Assembly: GCA_031261325.1 (NCBI GenBank)
Contig: JAISKH010000061.1
Span: forward strand, 1 to 49,216
Direction of reading: 5' to 3'
Origin: Oscillospiraceae bacterium
GTDB taxonomy: Bacteria > Bacillota > Clostridia > Oscillospirales > Oscillospiraceae
Length of the DNA stretch: 49,216 nt
Part shown: one piece after another, positions 22,445-31,669 of the stretch
How the letters are laid out: every line of letters begins with the position of its first letter
How positions within the stretch are numbered: position 1 is the stretch's first letter
Translations under genes and position numbers: made by a program
Notes under the pieces: model-generated
Database searches by the model: none
Told to the model about the DNA's origin: nothing
Seen by the model: only the letters and a program-made list of their open reading frames with translations

Positions 22445-23254
22445 TTAACTGACGGCGGCGCGCTTTCGCGTGTACTCAATGCACTTCACGGTGCACGCTT
22501 CGACGCAATGACCGCAGTTTGTGCACTTGTCGTAGTCGATTTGCGCGAGGTTGTCCGTGACGGTTATCGCGCCCGAGGGGCACTCGCGTTCGCATTTTTT
22601 GCAGCCGATGCAGGCGTGGGCGCACTTTTTCCGCGCCGCGCCGCCCTTTTCGTTGTTGCGGCACGCCACGACGACGGCGACGGTATCGGGTTCCGTGACA
22701 ATCAGCTTGTTCGGGCAGGTCTTTGCGCACAAGCCGCAACCCGTGCAAAGTCTTGCGTTTACGCGCGCCACGCCGTCGTCAACGCATATCGCGCCGTTCG
22801 GACACACCGCTTCGCAGTCGCCGTAACCAATGCAACCGAACGCGCACGCGCTCGCTCCGCCGAACAGCAGCTTTGCCGCCGCGCATGTTTTCACGCCGTT
22901 GTACTCCATTTTTTCGTTTGCCACGCCGCGCGCTCCGCCGCAACGCACAATGGCGATTCGCTCGGTCACGTCCTCAAACTCCACGCCGAGCACGCCGCTG
23001 ATTTCAAGTGAAACAGCGTCTCCGCCGGGAACGCACAGGTTCGTCTTAGTGTCGCCGCCGACAAGCGCGGCTGCGTAACCGTCGCACCCCGCGAAGCCGC
23101 ACGCGCCGCAGTTCGCGCCGGGCAGAACCTCGCGGATTTGCGCCTCGCGCTCGTCCACGGCGATTGTCATGACCTTGGACGCGATTGAGAGTATTACGGC
23201 GCACAGCAAGCCAATGACCGTAACTGCGCCCGTCGCGATTATAATCGTGTTCAT
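22445..23254 (-). CDS. rnfB: Rnf complex subunit B (iron-sulfur protein)
   Basis: 269 residues. An N-terminal membrane anchor (about 4-28) is followed by the CGACGFAGCDGY cluster domain (about 49-60), then ferredoxin-type 4Fe-4S motifs including CTGCGLCAKTCP, CIGCKKCERECP and CTNCGHCVEACTVKC. RnfB takes electrons from reduced ferredoxin and passes them into the ferredoxin:NAD+ oxidoreductase that pumps Na+ or H+. It is the last gene of rnfCDGEAB and ends before a strong terminator. It is shorter than RnfB proteins with extra ferredoxin repeats but has the standard core. Confidence 0.94.
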   Translation of the reverse strand: MNTIIIATGAVTVIGLLCAVILSIASKVMTIAVDEREAQIREVLPGANCGACGFAGCDGYAAALVGGDTKTNLCVPGGDAVSLEISGVLGVEFEDVTERIAIVRCGGARGVANEKMEYNGVKTCAAAKLLFGGASACAFGCIGYGDCEAVCPNGAICVDDGVARVNARLCTGCGLCAKTCPNKLIVTEPDTVAVVVACRNNEKGGAARKKCAHACIGCKKCERECPSGAITVTDNLAQIDYDKCTNCGHCVEACTVKCIEYTRKRAAVS

Positions 23255-23264
23255 ATCAAATACC

Positions 23265-23861
23265 TCAACCGAACAGGTTTTCGACTACGCCCGAGAAGCC
23301 GAAGAATGACAGCGACAGAATCGCGGCGGAGATTAGCGTCAGCGGCAGTCCGCGGAACGACTTCGGCGGGTTCGCGTCCTCAGTATGCCCGCGCACGCCG
23401 GAGAATATCACCATGGCGAGCAGGTATCCCAGTCCGCTGCCGAACGCGTTCATCATTGCCTCCGCGAATGTGTACGCACGGTCGGGGGCAACGTTCGCGA
23501 TTGTCACGCCGAGAACGGCGCAGTTCGTCGTGATAAGCGGCAAATATACGCCGAGCGCCCTGTAAAGCGGCGGCATGTACTTTTTTATCGCGATTTCCAA
23601 AAGCTGCACGAGCGCGGCTATTACGAGTATAAACACGACGGTTTGCAGGAAGCCGAGGTTGTTCGCATCGAGCAGGTATTTCTGTATCGGGTAAGTCACC
23701 GCCGTGGCAATCAGCATGACGACTATGACCGCGTAGCTCATGCCCGACGCGCTTTTCAGCTCGCGCGATACGCCGAGGAATGAGCATATGCCGAGGAATT
23801 GGCGCAGCACGTAGTTATTTACGAGCGCCGCGCTGAGTATAATAAATACCAGAGTTTTCAT
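23265..23861 (-). CDS. rnfA: Rnf complex subunit A (membrane)
   Basis: 198 residues from the ATG at 23861, which overlaps the rnfE stop by 4 bases. Six membrane helices; the N-terminus ALVNNYVLRQFLGICSFLG and the internal ITTNCAVLGV fit the RnfA/NqrE family. With RnfE it forms the buried core that holds a cluster between the half-membrane-inverted repeats. Confidence 0.94.
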   Translation of the reverse strand: MKTLVFIILSAALVNNYVLRQFLGICSFLGVSRELKSASGMSYAVIVVMLIATAVTYPIQKYLLDANNLGFLQTVVFILVIAALVQLLEIAIKKYMPPLYRALGVYLPLITTNCAVLGVTIANVAPDRAYTFAEAMMNAFGSGLGYLLAMVIFSGVRGHTEDANPPKSFRGLPLTLISAAILSLSFFGFSGVVENLFG

Positions 23862-24541
23862 GCCTTCGCGCTCCCCTCGCCGCTTATTTTCTTGCTCGCC
23901 GACGTGCAGGAATCCGCCATTGCGCAGCCGGCGCAACCGTCGTCGTCGCTCATCTCGCGGTTTTTCAGTTTATTGACGAGCGCAATCATGCAGGCGAAGA
24001 TTACGAACCCGCCGGGAGCCATCGTCATAATGGATATATTGTGCGTGTCCAGAACGGGCAGCTTTACGCCGAACCATGTGCCGCTGCCGAAAATCTCGCG
24101 TATTGAAGCCATTACAATCAAGGCGAGCGTGAAGCCGATTCCCATGCCGATTGCGTCAAGCGCGGAGTCAAGCACGCCGTTCTTGCTTGCGTACATTTCG
24201 GCGCGCCCGAGAATGATGCAGTTGACGACGATTAGCGGCAGGAATATGCCGAGTGCCTGAAACAGCGAGTATTGGTAAGCCTCCAGCAGCATTTGCACGA
24301 CGGTTACGATGCCCGCGACGAGCACGATATAGCACGGGATACGCACCTTGTCGGGGATTATTTTGCGCAGCAACGAAATTGCGATATTGGTGAGCAGCAG
24401 CACAACCGTCGCCGCAATCCCCATGCCGACGGCGTTCACCGCTTGCGTTGAAACCGCGAGCGTCGGGCATGTGCCGAGTAAGAGCACGAGCACCGGGTTT
24501 TCGCGAATAATCCCTTTTGTTAGAATTGATATTCTGCTCAT
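23858..24541 (-). CDS. rnfE: Rnf complex subunit E (membrane)
   Basis: 227 residues, paralogous to RnfA (NqrD family), with six helices. NPVLVLLLGTCPTLAVST near residue 15 and VNCIILGRAEMYA are family features. It overlaps rnfG and rnfA by 4 bases each, implying coupled translation. The C-terminal tail has a Cys pair (DGCAGCAMADSC) not expected for the membrane core; its role is unknown. Confidence 0.94.
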   Translation of the reverse strand: MSRISILTKGIIRENPVLVLLLGTCPTLAVSTQAVNAVGMGIAATVVLLLTNIAISLLRKIIPDKVRIPCYIVLVAGIVTVVQMLLEAYQYSLFQALGIFLPLIVVNCIILGRAEMYASKNGVLDSALDAIGMGIGFTLALIVMASIREIFGSGTWFGVKLPVLDTHNISIMTMAPGGFVIFACMIALVNKLKNREMSDDDGCAGCAMADSCTSASKKISGEGSAKA

Positions 24542-25104
24542 TGCGCCGCCCCCTGATTCAGAATTTTGTATGCCGCGAGCGCGTCGGCAACCGCTCCGCT
24601 GTACGCCTTGGACGAGATTGTCGCGCCCGAAACTGCGTTGTAGCCTGTTAGTGTGTCGTCCATGCCGACGAACTGGCTCTCATAATCCGGCTCTGACACG
24701 CGCGAGCCCATTCCCTTTGTCTCGCCGTTGGCAAGCGTTTTTGTCGCCTTGACGCGCCCGTCCGTGTTGACGGCGACCATGATTTTGACGCTGCCGCTCC
24801 CGCCGTAGCCCGTGGCGGACACGGTGAATATGTAGCCGTCAACGTGCTTTGCGTCGTCCGATTCCTTTGCGGCGTAAGCCTCGATGACGTTGGTCGGCAA
24901 GCCCGTTGCGTCCAATTCGGTAAACGCGCTCGCGTCTGGTATCAGCTCGTGCATTGCGCTGTCCGCGCGCAAACGCGCCGCGTCCGCGATTGTCGGCGCG
25001 GTGAACCTGTTCGTCACGGCGAGCGCGCCCGACACAATCAGGCAGATTACACTCAGCACGACTATCGGCATGATGAAGTCTTTTTTCACGCTGCTATTCT
25101 TCAC
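24538..25104 (-). CDS. rnfG: Rnf complex subunit G (covalent FMN)
   Basis: 188 residues. One N-terminal membrane helix (about 10-30) and an outside FMN-binding domain. The FMN-carrying threonine is in VSGATISS (near residue 157). RnfG receives electrons on the outer face. It overlaps neighbours by 4 bases on each side. Confidence 0.94.
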   Translation of the reverse strand: MKNSSVKKDFIMPIVVLSVICLIVSGALAVTNRFTAPTIADAARLRADSAMHELIPDASAFTELDATGLPTNVIEAYAAKESDDAKHVDGYIFTVSATGYGGSGSVKIMVAVNTDGRVKATKTLANGETKGMGSRVSEPDYESQFVGMDDTLTGYNAVSGATISSKAYSGAVADALAAYKILNQGAAQ

Positions 25105-26030
25105 GTTTGGGCACCTCCGATTGGCTTTGTCTCCGTCGCCTTATTGATATAAGGCGTGAGTATGTTCATGAGAAGTATCGCGAACGACACGCCCTCGGGG
25201 TAACTGCCGAACGCGCGAATCACGACCGTTATAAAGCCCGCGCCGAGACCGAAGATTATACGCCCGAGCGTTGTGCGCGGCGTTGTGACGTAATCGGTCG
25301 CCATGAAGATTGCGCCGAGGAATAAGCCGCCCGAAAAGATTTGATACACAGGCTCGCGTCCGAGTACCGCCGTGAACGCAAACACCATCGCGATAAACGC
25401 GACTGGCGCGTGCCACGTTATGACGCGCCGCGCAATGAGGTAAACACCGCCGAGCGTGAGCGCGAGCGCGCTTGTCTCGCCGATGCAACCGCCGCGCTGA
25501 CCGAGCAGCATGTTGAGCAACGACGGAAGCGAAGCGGCGTCACCCGCGCGCAGGAGCGCAAGCGGAGTCGCGCTTGTCACGGCGTCGGGCAGGAAATTGG
25601 GAATCACCCACGTTGACATCGTGGCGGAAAACGCGAGAAACATGACGATACGCGCCGTTATCGCGGGATTTGCGAAGTTTTTGCCAAGCCCGCCGAATAG
25701 TTGCTTTATGACGATAATCGCGACCGCGCTGCCGAATACAGCCTGCCAAATCGGTATGCCGACGGGGAGATTGTACGCAAGCAACACGCCCGTCACGCAG
25801 GCGGACAAGTCGCCGATTGTTACGGGACGCTTCATTCCCTTCTCGAACAGGTATTCGGAGAGAACGCACGACGCGACGCATACCGCCGTAATGAGTATGG
25901 CGCGCAAGCCGAACGCGAGTGTTCCGGCGATAAGCGCGGGTACAAGCGCAATCAGAACGTCGCGCATTACGCCTTGGGTTGTGACGCGTCCGCGTATGTG
26001 CGGACCGGGCGATACCGCAAGATAGCTCAT
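25101..26030 (-). CDS. rnfD: Rnf complex subunit D (membrane, covalent FMN)
   Basis: 309 residues with about nine to ten helices. The flavinylation threonine is in TSATPLALL (about 157-165). NqrB/RnfD family features include SPGPHIRG at the start and FMATDYVTTP late in the chain. It forms part of the ion path. It starts 18 bases after rnfC. Confidence 0.94.
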   Translation of the reverse strand: MSYLAVSPGPHIRGRVTTQGVMRDVLIALVPALIAGTLAFGLRAILITAVCVASCVLSEYLFEKGMKRPVTIGDLSACVTGVLLAYNLPVGIPIWQAVFGSAVAIIVIKQLFGGLGKNFANPAITARIVMFLAFSATMSTWVIPNFLPDAVTSATPLALLRAGDAASLPSLLNMLLGQRGGCIGETSALALTLGGVYLIARRVITWHAPVAFIAMVFAFTAVLGREPVYQIFSGGLFLGAIFMATDYVTTPRTTLGRIIFGLGAGFITVVIRAFGSYPEGVSFAILLMNILTPYINKATETKPIGGAQT

Positions 26031-26048
26031 TTTATCGCACGACCTTTC

Positions 26049-27377
26049 CTACTTTGAGTTGTTCGCGTTCGCCGCGGTGTAATCGCGCAGCATCGCTTTC
26101 GCGAGCTTCATGTATTGCGTTATCGGTCGTTTCGCGGGGCAGGAATATGCGCAGCAACCGCATTCAAGGCACAGATTCGCCTTATACTTTGCAAGATTTT
26201 CGGGCTTTTTGAGGTTGTACGCCGTGAGCAAATTGGACGGCATAAGCCCCATTGGGCAATGCTTTATGCATTGTCCGCAATTGATGCATGGCGTTTCGGC
26301 GGGGAGAAGCGCTTCCGCTTCGGCAAACGCGAGCACGGCGTTCGTGTTCTTCAGGATAGGCATGTCCGCGTTCGGAATCGCGGTGCCCATCATGGGTCCG
26401 CCCATGATGATTTTCCGCACCTCTTTTTTCAGTCCGCAGTAATCGAACAGAGCGGAGACGGGCGTTCCAATCGGCGCGGCAAGGTTTTTCGGGTTTTTAA
26501 CCGCGGAACCGTCCACCGTTATGCAGCGCGAGACAAGCGGCATTCCGTTTATAATATAGCGCGAGATTATCGCGAGTGTCGAGCAGTTGATGACCATCGC
26601 GCCCACGTCGAGCGGCAGCTTGCCCTCGGGCACAATGCGACCCGTTACGTTGTATATCAGCATCTTTTCGCCGCCCTGCGGGTACAGCGACGGCAGCACC
26701 TTGACCTCGGCAAGCGGCTCCTCGCCGGGTTGAACGTTCGCGGCAAGCTCGCGCGTCAGGCGTATCGGCTCCGGCTTGTTCTCCTCAATCGCGTAGACAA
26801 TGTGCGCGGGCTTGAGGTATTTTTTCAGCAATTTCAATGAGTTCCAGACGTAATCCTTATCCTCAACCATAGTGCGCGTGTCAGAGGTGATGTACGGCTC
26901 GCACTCCGCGCCGTTGACGATTATATAATCGACCTTGCCCGCGTCCTTGACCGTCAGCTTCGCGACAGTCGGGAAACCCGCGCCGCCCAGTCCGACGGCT
27001 CCGCTGGCGCGAACGGCTTCCAAGAAGCTCGGCAGGTCATGCACGTCCGGCGGAGAGAGTTTTTCATACGGCGTTTGCAACCCGTCCGACGCGATAGTTA
27101 CTGAAACGGAGCGATAACCGGTTACGGCGTCAGTTTCGTCCACGCTCTTGACCTTGCCTGAAACGCTCGCGTAGATAGACGACGACACAAAGCCCGCCGC
27201 CTCCCCTATCAGTTGCCCGACCTGCACCGCGTCGCCGACCTTGACGATGCACTTGGCGGGCGCGCCGATATGCATGGACATCGGTATGCGCACCTCCGGC
27301 GGAGTCGGTATTTCCTCAACGGGGCTTGTCGCGGTGTTTTTGTGATGCGGGGTACTCACTCCCCCAAGCTTTCTCAT
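26049..27377 (-). CDS. rnfC: Rnf complex subunit C (NADH side)
   Basis: 442 residues from the ATG at 27377 (GGGGGGA before it; the longer frame starts with TTG). The order is a short N-terminal barrel-sandwich segment, a Rossmann-like NADH/FMN domain (GLGGAGFPTVAK, then YIIVNGAECEPYIT) similar to NuoF, a SLBB region, and two 4Fe-4S motifs CINCGQCIKHCP and CLECGCCAYSCP. RnfC reduces NAD+ in the cytosol. It heads the operon and has a long inverted repeat in its leader. Confidence 0.95.
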   Translation of the reverse strand: MRKLGGVSTPHHKNTATSPVEEIPTPPEVRIPMSMHIGAPAKCIVKVGDAVQVGQLIGEAAGFVSSSIYASVSGKVKSVDETDAVTGYRSVSVTIASDGLQTPYEKLSPPDVHDLPSFLEAVRASGAVGLGGAGFPTVAKLTVKDAGKVDYIIVNGAECEPYITSDTRTMVEDKDYVWNSLKLLKKYLKPAHIVYAIEENKPEPIRLTRELAANVQPGEEPLAEVKVLPSLYPQGGEKMLIYNVTGRIVPEGKLPLDVGAMVINCSTLAIISRYIINGMPLVSRCITVDGSAVKNPKNLAAPIGTPVSALFDYCGLKKEVRKIIMGGPMMGTAIPNADMPILKNTNAVLAFAEAEALLPAETPCINCGQCIKHCPMGLMPSNLLTAYNLKKPENLAKYKANLCLECGCCAYSCPAKRPITQYMKLAKAMLRDYTAANANNSK

Positions 27378-27407
27378 GGTTGTTCCCCCCAAGCGTGATA
27401 TAGCAAA

Positions 27408-27463
27408 GTGTGTTACAACATAGCATTATCGAGCAAAACTCGAATACTATTATTGTAACACAC
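27408..27463 (-). promoter_or_regulatory. Long inverted repeat upstream of the rnf operon
   Basis: Outer arms GTGTGTTACAA (27408-27418) and TTGTAACACAC (27453-27463) are perfect; inner segments CATAGCATTATCGAG and CTCGAATACTAT pair further with a 2-base bulge. The apex is CAAAA. A possible TACAAT -10 (27452-27457) is inside one arm, with no convincing -35. It could be a leader hairpin, a terminator or a two-arm operator. It does not match the usual Rex site well. Confidence 0.6.
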
Positions 27464-27533
27464 AGTACGCTTGCAGTACAGTTGATTTGTACAAAAATAT
27501 CGTAAGGTTTTCCTATAATCTTTTTGGTACCTA

Positions 27534-28604
27534 CTACTTATTATGTAGACTGTTTGCTATCAAAGTCATTAGCGCGTCTGCAAGTTTATCCGCCGAAACC
27601 TTGCCGACTACCTCTCCGTGGGCGAACAGCACGCCCTCGCCGTCGCCGCCGGCAATGCCGAAATCGGCTTCACGCGCTTCGCCCGGTCCGTTCACGGGGC
27701 AACCCATAACCGCGACCGTTATGTCGGCGTTTAAGCCCTCCAACCGCCGCTCCACGTCGCGCGCGAGAGCGATTAGGTCAATCTTGCACCGCCCGCACGT
27801 CGGGCAGGAAATCAGCCGCACGCCGCGCCGCAGGTCAAGCGACTTGAGCAGCTCCAAGCCCGCCTGAACCTCGCGCACGGGGTCGGCGGTCAGCGAGACG
27901 CGGATTGTGTCGCCTATGCCGTCCGCGAGTAAGGCTCCGATTCCGACCGCGCTCTTGATGATTCCCGCAAACTCGGTGCCCGCTTCGGTAACGCCGAGAT
28001 GGAGCGGGTACAGCATCATGTCCTGCAACAATCGGTAGCTCGCAATCATGAGCGGCACCTCCGACGCTTTTACAGACACGCAAATGTCGTCAAAGTCAAA
28101 GCGGTTCAGCAGCTCAATATGGCGCATTGCGGATTCGACCATCGCCTCGGGCGAAACGCCGCGCCGCGCGAGAATGTCGTGCTCCAAGCTACCGCTGTTC
28201 ACGCCGATGCGTATCGGGATATTGTGCGCACGGCAAGCCTCGGCAACGCGGCGCACGTTCTCCTCGCTGCCGATATTGCCGGGGTTTATGCGGATTTTGT
28301 CCGCGCCCGCTTCTACTGACAGGAGCGCGAGCTTGTAGTCGAAGTGAATATCGGCGACGAGCGGAATGTTTATGCGCGCCTTAATGCGCTCAATCGCCCG
28401 CGCCGAAAGCTCGTCGGGCACGGCGACGCGAACTATGTCGCACCCCGCGCGCTCGAGTTGCAGGATTTGCGCGACGGTTGCTTCCGCGTCCGCCGTCTTT
28501 GTCGTCGTCATCGACTGAACCGTGACGGGCGCGCCGTCACCTATCAATACGCCGCCGACGGATATTTGTCGGCGCAACTGTTTTCTCATGTGTGTTTCAC
28601 TCAT
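27534..28604 (-). CDS. ispG: 4-hydroxy-3-methylbut-2-enyl diphosphate synthase (flavodoxin/ferredoxin)
   Basis: 356 residues. MEP pathway enzyme with a 4Fe-4S cluster: cysteines in CPTCGRCKIDL (about 267-277), followed later by NGPGEAREADFGIAGG. The TIM barrel contains VAVPDELSARAI, ADIHFDYKLAL and RINPGNIG. It makes HMBPP from ME-cPP. It overlaps rseP by 4 bases and is last in a long cluster. No clear terminator follows. Confidence 0.96.
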   Translation of the reverse strand: MSETHMRKQLRRQISVGGVLIGDGAPVTVQSMTTTKTADAEATVAQILQLERAGCDIVRVAVPDELSARAIERIKARINIPLVADIHFDYKLALLSVEAGADKIRINPGNIGSEENVRRVAEACRAHNIPIRIGVNSGSLEHDILARRGVSPEAMVESAMRHIELLNRFDFDDICVSVKASEVPLMIASYRLLQDMMLYPLHLGVTEAGTEFAGIIKSAVGIGALLADGIGDTIRVSLTADPVREVQAGLELLKSLDLRRGVRLISCPTCGRCKIDLIALARDVERRLEGLNADITVAVMGCPVNGPGEAREADFGIAGGDGEGVLFAHGEVVGKVSADKLADALMTLIANSLHNK

Positions 28605-29683
28605 TTTGTCACAAGCTTTACTATATCATTGAACATCACGACCGCCATCAGTCCGAGCAGGAGCACCATGCCCGCCGCGTGTACATATCCCTCGTACTTG
28701 GGGTTTACGCGTTTCCGCGTTATTTTCTCGATGAAAAACGTTACAATCAGGGCGAATATGCGCCCGCCGTCGAGCGCGGGTATCGGTAGCAGGTTCATAA
28801 TCGCAAGGTTTATCGCAATCAGCGCGCCGAAGTTCGCCGCCGTCGCCAGTCTGTCCCCGAATGGGACGCGCTTATCCGCGCCGACGTCGGTTATGGCGGT
28901 TACTATTCCGACGGGTCCCGACAGGTCTTTAACGCCCGCGCCGCCAGACACGAGCTGCACAAGCCCGATTCGCACCATGCGCACATAGTTGAACGTCGTG
29001 TAACCCGCGTATCGCAGCTTTTCGCCGAAGGTCGGCTCAAGGGAGTTTAGCGTTATGCCGTACCTGACGCTCGTTACGCCGTACTCCGTGTACTCGCGCG
29101 GCGCGAACGCGTAGTCTTTCAGGGTTACACGCTGACCGTCTCGCAGGACGACCATATCGACAACGCCGTCCGCCGCCGCGGGCAACGCCATGAACATCGA
29201 AAAATCGTCGCGGTAATACAGGCGCTCGCCGTTGATTGACACCATTTTGTCGCCGACCTGCAAGCCCTGCGCGCCGTTATCGGGGAACCCGGGCGCGAGC
29301 GCGGTGATTGTCGTGCCTGCAAAGCTGCTTGTAATGAACGAGAGTATCAGGACGATTAAAACGCCGAGCAGGAAGTTGAAGAACGCGCCCGCCGCGAGGA
29401 TTACGACGCGTCTCCACCGCTTTGCCGCTGTGAACGCGCGCGGGTCGGGCACCTCCGCGTCCTCGCCCTCCATCATGCACGAGCCGCCGATTGGCAGAAG
29501 TCGCAGCGCGTACAGCGTTTCGCCCTTTTGCTTTGACCAGATTTTCGGTCCCATGCCGATTGCAAACTCGTTGACCTTTACGCCGAGACGCTTCGCGGCG
29601 AGAAAATGCCCAAGCTCGTGAATGGCGATGAGTATGCCGAAAATTACGATGCCGATGATTATGAAGATGATTCTGTCAAGCAT
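28601..29683 (-). CDS. rseP: Site-2-type intramembrane zinc protease RseP
   Basis: 360 residues. Catalytic HELGH (about 22-26) sits in the first membrane segment and the third zinc ligand is in LPIPALDGGRI near residue 304. One PDZ domain lies between (about 130-200, GAQGLQVGDKMVSINGE). The family cuts membrane-anchored anti-sigma factors and clears signal peptides. The position between dxr and ispG is the common Firmicutes arrangement. Confidence 0.95.
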   Translation of the reverse strand: MLDRIIFIIIGIVIFGILIAIHELGHFLAAKRLGVKVNEFAIGMGPKIWSKQKGETLYALRLLPIGGSCMMEGEDAEVPDPRAFTAAKRWRRVVILAAGAFFNFLLGVLIVLILSFITSSFAGTTITALAPGFPDNGAQGLQVGDKMVSINGERLYYRDDFSMFMALPAAADGVVDMVVLRDGQRVTLKDYAFAPREYTEYGVTSVRYGITLNSLEPTFGEKLRYAGYTTFNYVRMVRIGLVQLVSGGAGVKDLSGPVGIVTAITDVGADKRVPFGDRLATAANFGALIAINLAIMNLLPIPALDGGRIFALIVTFFIEKITRKRVNPKYEGYVHAAGMVLLLGLMAVVMFNDIVKLVTK

Positions 29684-29695
29684 TAGACTACCTTC

Positions 29696-30784
29696 TTAAT
29701 TTACTTCTTGATTCAATTTGCTCAATTCGTTTTTGACTTCCCCGCAGATGTCAGAAAAGGCGATTTCGCGCCGCAGGAACCGCTCAACCGCAGTCTCGTT
29801 CGCGCGATTAAGGACGGCGCAGAACCTGTCGCCGCGCGGCGCGGTTTCGATTGCGAGCCGTAAGCACGGGAACGCTTCAAGGTCGGGTTCCTCAAACGTC
29901 AGCGAGCCAAGCTTTGCTAGGTCAAGCTCAGGCGCGGGGCACGGCAGTCGCGCGGGATACGTCAACGCGTACTGGATTGGCAGACGCATGTCGGGCGTTC
30001 CGAGCTGGGCGATAACGGCTCCGTCCGCGAACTCGACCGCCGAGTGAACGACGCTTTGGCGGTGCACGAGAATCTTCACATGCTCCGCGCGAACGCCGAA
30101 CAGGTGCATCGCTTCGATAAGCTCAAGCCCTTTGTTCATCATTGTCGCGGAGTCGATTGTGACCTTTGCGCCCATGCTCCAGTTCGGGTGGCGCAGCGCG
30201 TCCTCGGGCGTGACGTTTTGCATTTGCTCGCGCGTAAATCCTCTGAACGCGCCGCCCGACGCGGTTAGGATAATACGCTTAATCTTATTCCCGTTCGCGC
30301 CCTGCAAGCACTGAAATATCGCGGAATGCTCCGAGTCCACGGGCAGGATTGTCGCTCCGCGCTCTCGCGCGAGGTTCATGACGCGCTCACCCGCGCAGAC
30401 GAGCGATTCCTTGTTCGCGAGTGCGAGCGTGCGCCCAAGCTCCACGACCGCGAGCGTCGCCGCAAGTCCGGCTTCGCCGACTATCGCGTTTACGACTGTG
30501 CCGCAGTCATATTGCGCGGCTTCGAGTACGCCGCTCTCGCCCGAGACTACGCGCGTATCGGTATCGGCGAGACGCGACTTGAGGTCGCGGGCGGCGGCTT
30601 CATCGCGCATTGCGACGAGCCTAACATTGAAGCGGCGCGCCTGCTCCTCCGCAAGCGCGACATTTCGCCGTGCAGACAGGGTTGCGACGGGGATTTGCAG
30701 CTTGTCGCACACGTCGAGCGTCTGCGTACCGATTGAGCCTGTTGAACCGAGCAGCGCAATCGGCTTTATGGGTGTTGTGTCCAT
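29696..30784 (-). CDS. dxr: 1-deoxy-D-xylulose 5-phosphate reductoisomerase
   Basis: 362 residues. The NADPH motif is LLGSTGSIGTQTLDV (about 12-26); metal and substrate residues lie in LPVDSEHSAIFQCL (Asp/Glu) and SMGAKVTIDSATMMNKGLE, here given in parts of the known active-site region. It is the first committed MEP-pathway step, making MEP from DXP. The ATG at 30784 has a weak site (TAGGT). It lies between cdsA and rseP. Confidence 0.96.
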   Translation of the reverse strand: MDTTPIKPIALLGSTGSIGTQTLDVCDKLQIPVATLSARRNVALAEEQARRFNVRLVAMRDEAAARDLKSRLADTDTRVVSGESGVLEAAQYDCGTVVNAIVGEAGLAATLAVVELGRTLALANKESLVCAGERVMNLARERGATILPVDSEHSAIFQCLQGANGNKIKRIILTASGGAFRGFTREQMQNVTPEDALRHPNWSMGAKVTIDSATMMNKGLELIEAMHLFGVRAEHVKILVHRQSVVHSAVEFADGAVIAQLGTPDMRLPIQYALTYPARLPCPAPELDLAKLGSLTFEEPDLEAFPCLRLAIETAPRGDRFCAVLNRANETAVERFLRREIAFSDICGEVKNELSKLNQEVN

Positions 30785-30799
30785 ATACGTTTACCTAGT

Positions 30800-31669
30800 T
30801 TACGCCGAAAACGGCAAAATAATTAGCGTTACCAAATGAATTGCAGGCGCGGCGAGCACCATGCTGTCAAATCGGTCGAGCACGCCGCCGTGCCCCGGCA
30901 GGAGCTTGCCGTAATCCTTAATCCCGCGCTCGCGCTTTATCAGCGAGAACGCGAGGTCGCCCGCCTCCGTCGCAACCGCGCCGACTATGCCGCACAGCGC
31001 GAGTGACAGGAACGACGCGTGCACGCCCGTAACCGCTTGCGCGATTGCGCCGTAGGCGATTACCGCCGCGATGCCGATGGCTATGCCGCCGATACAGCCT
31101 TCAACGGTTTTCTTGGGTGAGACGTTCGGGAACGCCTTGCGCTTGCCGAAGAACACGCCTGTGAAGTACGCTCCCGCGTCCGTGATGAACGCGGAGACGA
31201 ATGGGAGAAGCACGAGCAGCTTGCCGTTTTCCGCGTTGCGCAGCGTGATGAGCGACGACAGCAGGAGCGGTATCGCGTAACCGCCGATTACCGCGTACAG
31301 CAGCGGCGGCATTACGCGCTCGCCCGTGCGGAACGACTTTGCCGTTATCATGAGGAACGCCGCCGAGATTGCGAACATTCCGACGTACATCGCGACGTGT
31401 CCGATTGACGTGATTTGCCGCGTTGTTTTATCGACCTCCGCGACAATCCCCCAGTTGAAGTACGTCGCGACCGTTATAAATGCGGCGTACAGCATGGCGA
31501 GAGCTGCGATTATCGGCTTAATCTTTTCGCCGCTTGCCGAGAGCATTTCGTGCGCGGCGATTATCGAGATTATGCCGACGAGTATCGCCGTCGCCCAGTC
31601 GGGCGCGAGCAGGAGCACGCACAGCAGTAGCGGCACCGCGATTACGCCGGTAATTATTCTCGTTTTCAT
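30800..31669 (-). CDS. cdsA: Phosphatidate cytidylyltransferase
   Basis: 289 residues with about eight membrane helices. The CDP-diacylglycerol synthase signature is at the C-terminus: LIKRERGIKDYGKLLPGHGG followed by VLDRFDSMVLAAP. It makes CDP-diacylglycerol for all phospholipids. The start overlaps the uppS stop (ATGA), and its ribosome site GGAGG lies within the end of uppS. Confidence 0.95.
   Translation of the reverse strand: MKTRIITGVIAVPLLLCVLLLAPDWATAILVGIISIIAAHEMLSASGEKIKPIIAALAMLYAAFITVATYFNWGIVAEVDKTTRQITSIGHVAMYVGMFAISAAFLMITAKSFRTGERVMPPLLYAVIGGYAIPLLLSSLITLRNAENGKLLVLLPFVSAFITDAGAYFTGVFFGKRKAFPNVSPKKTVEGCIGGIAIGIAAVIAYGAIAQAVTGVHASFLSLALCGIVGAVATEAGDLAFSLIKRERGIKDYGKLLPGHGGVLDRFDSMVLAAPAIHLVTLIILPFSA

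Noticed and set aside
27408..27463. Rex (NADH-sensing) operator upstream of rnf
   Set aside because: The arms contain TTGTAACA but not the TTGTGAA-N4-TTCACAA arrangement with close spacing; the half-sites are about 34 bases apart.
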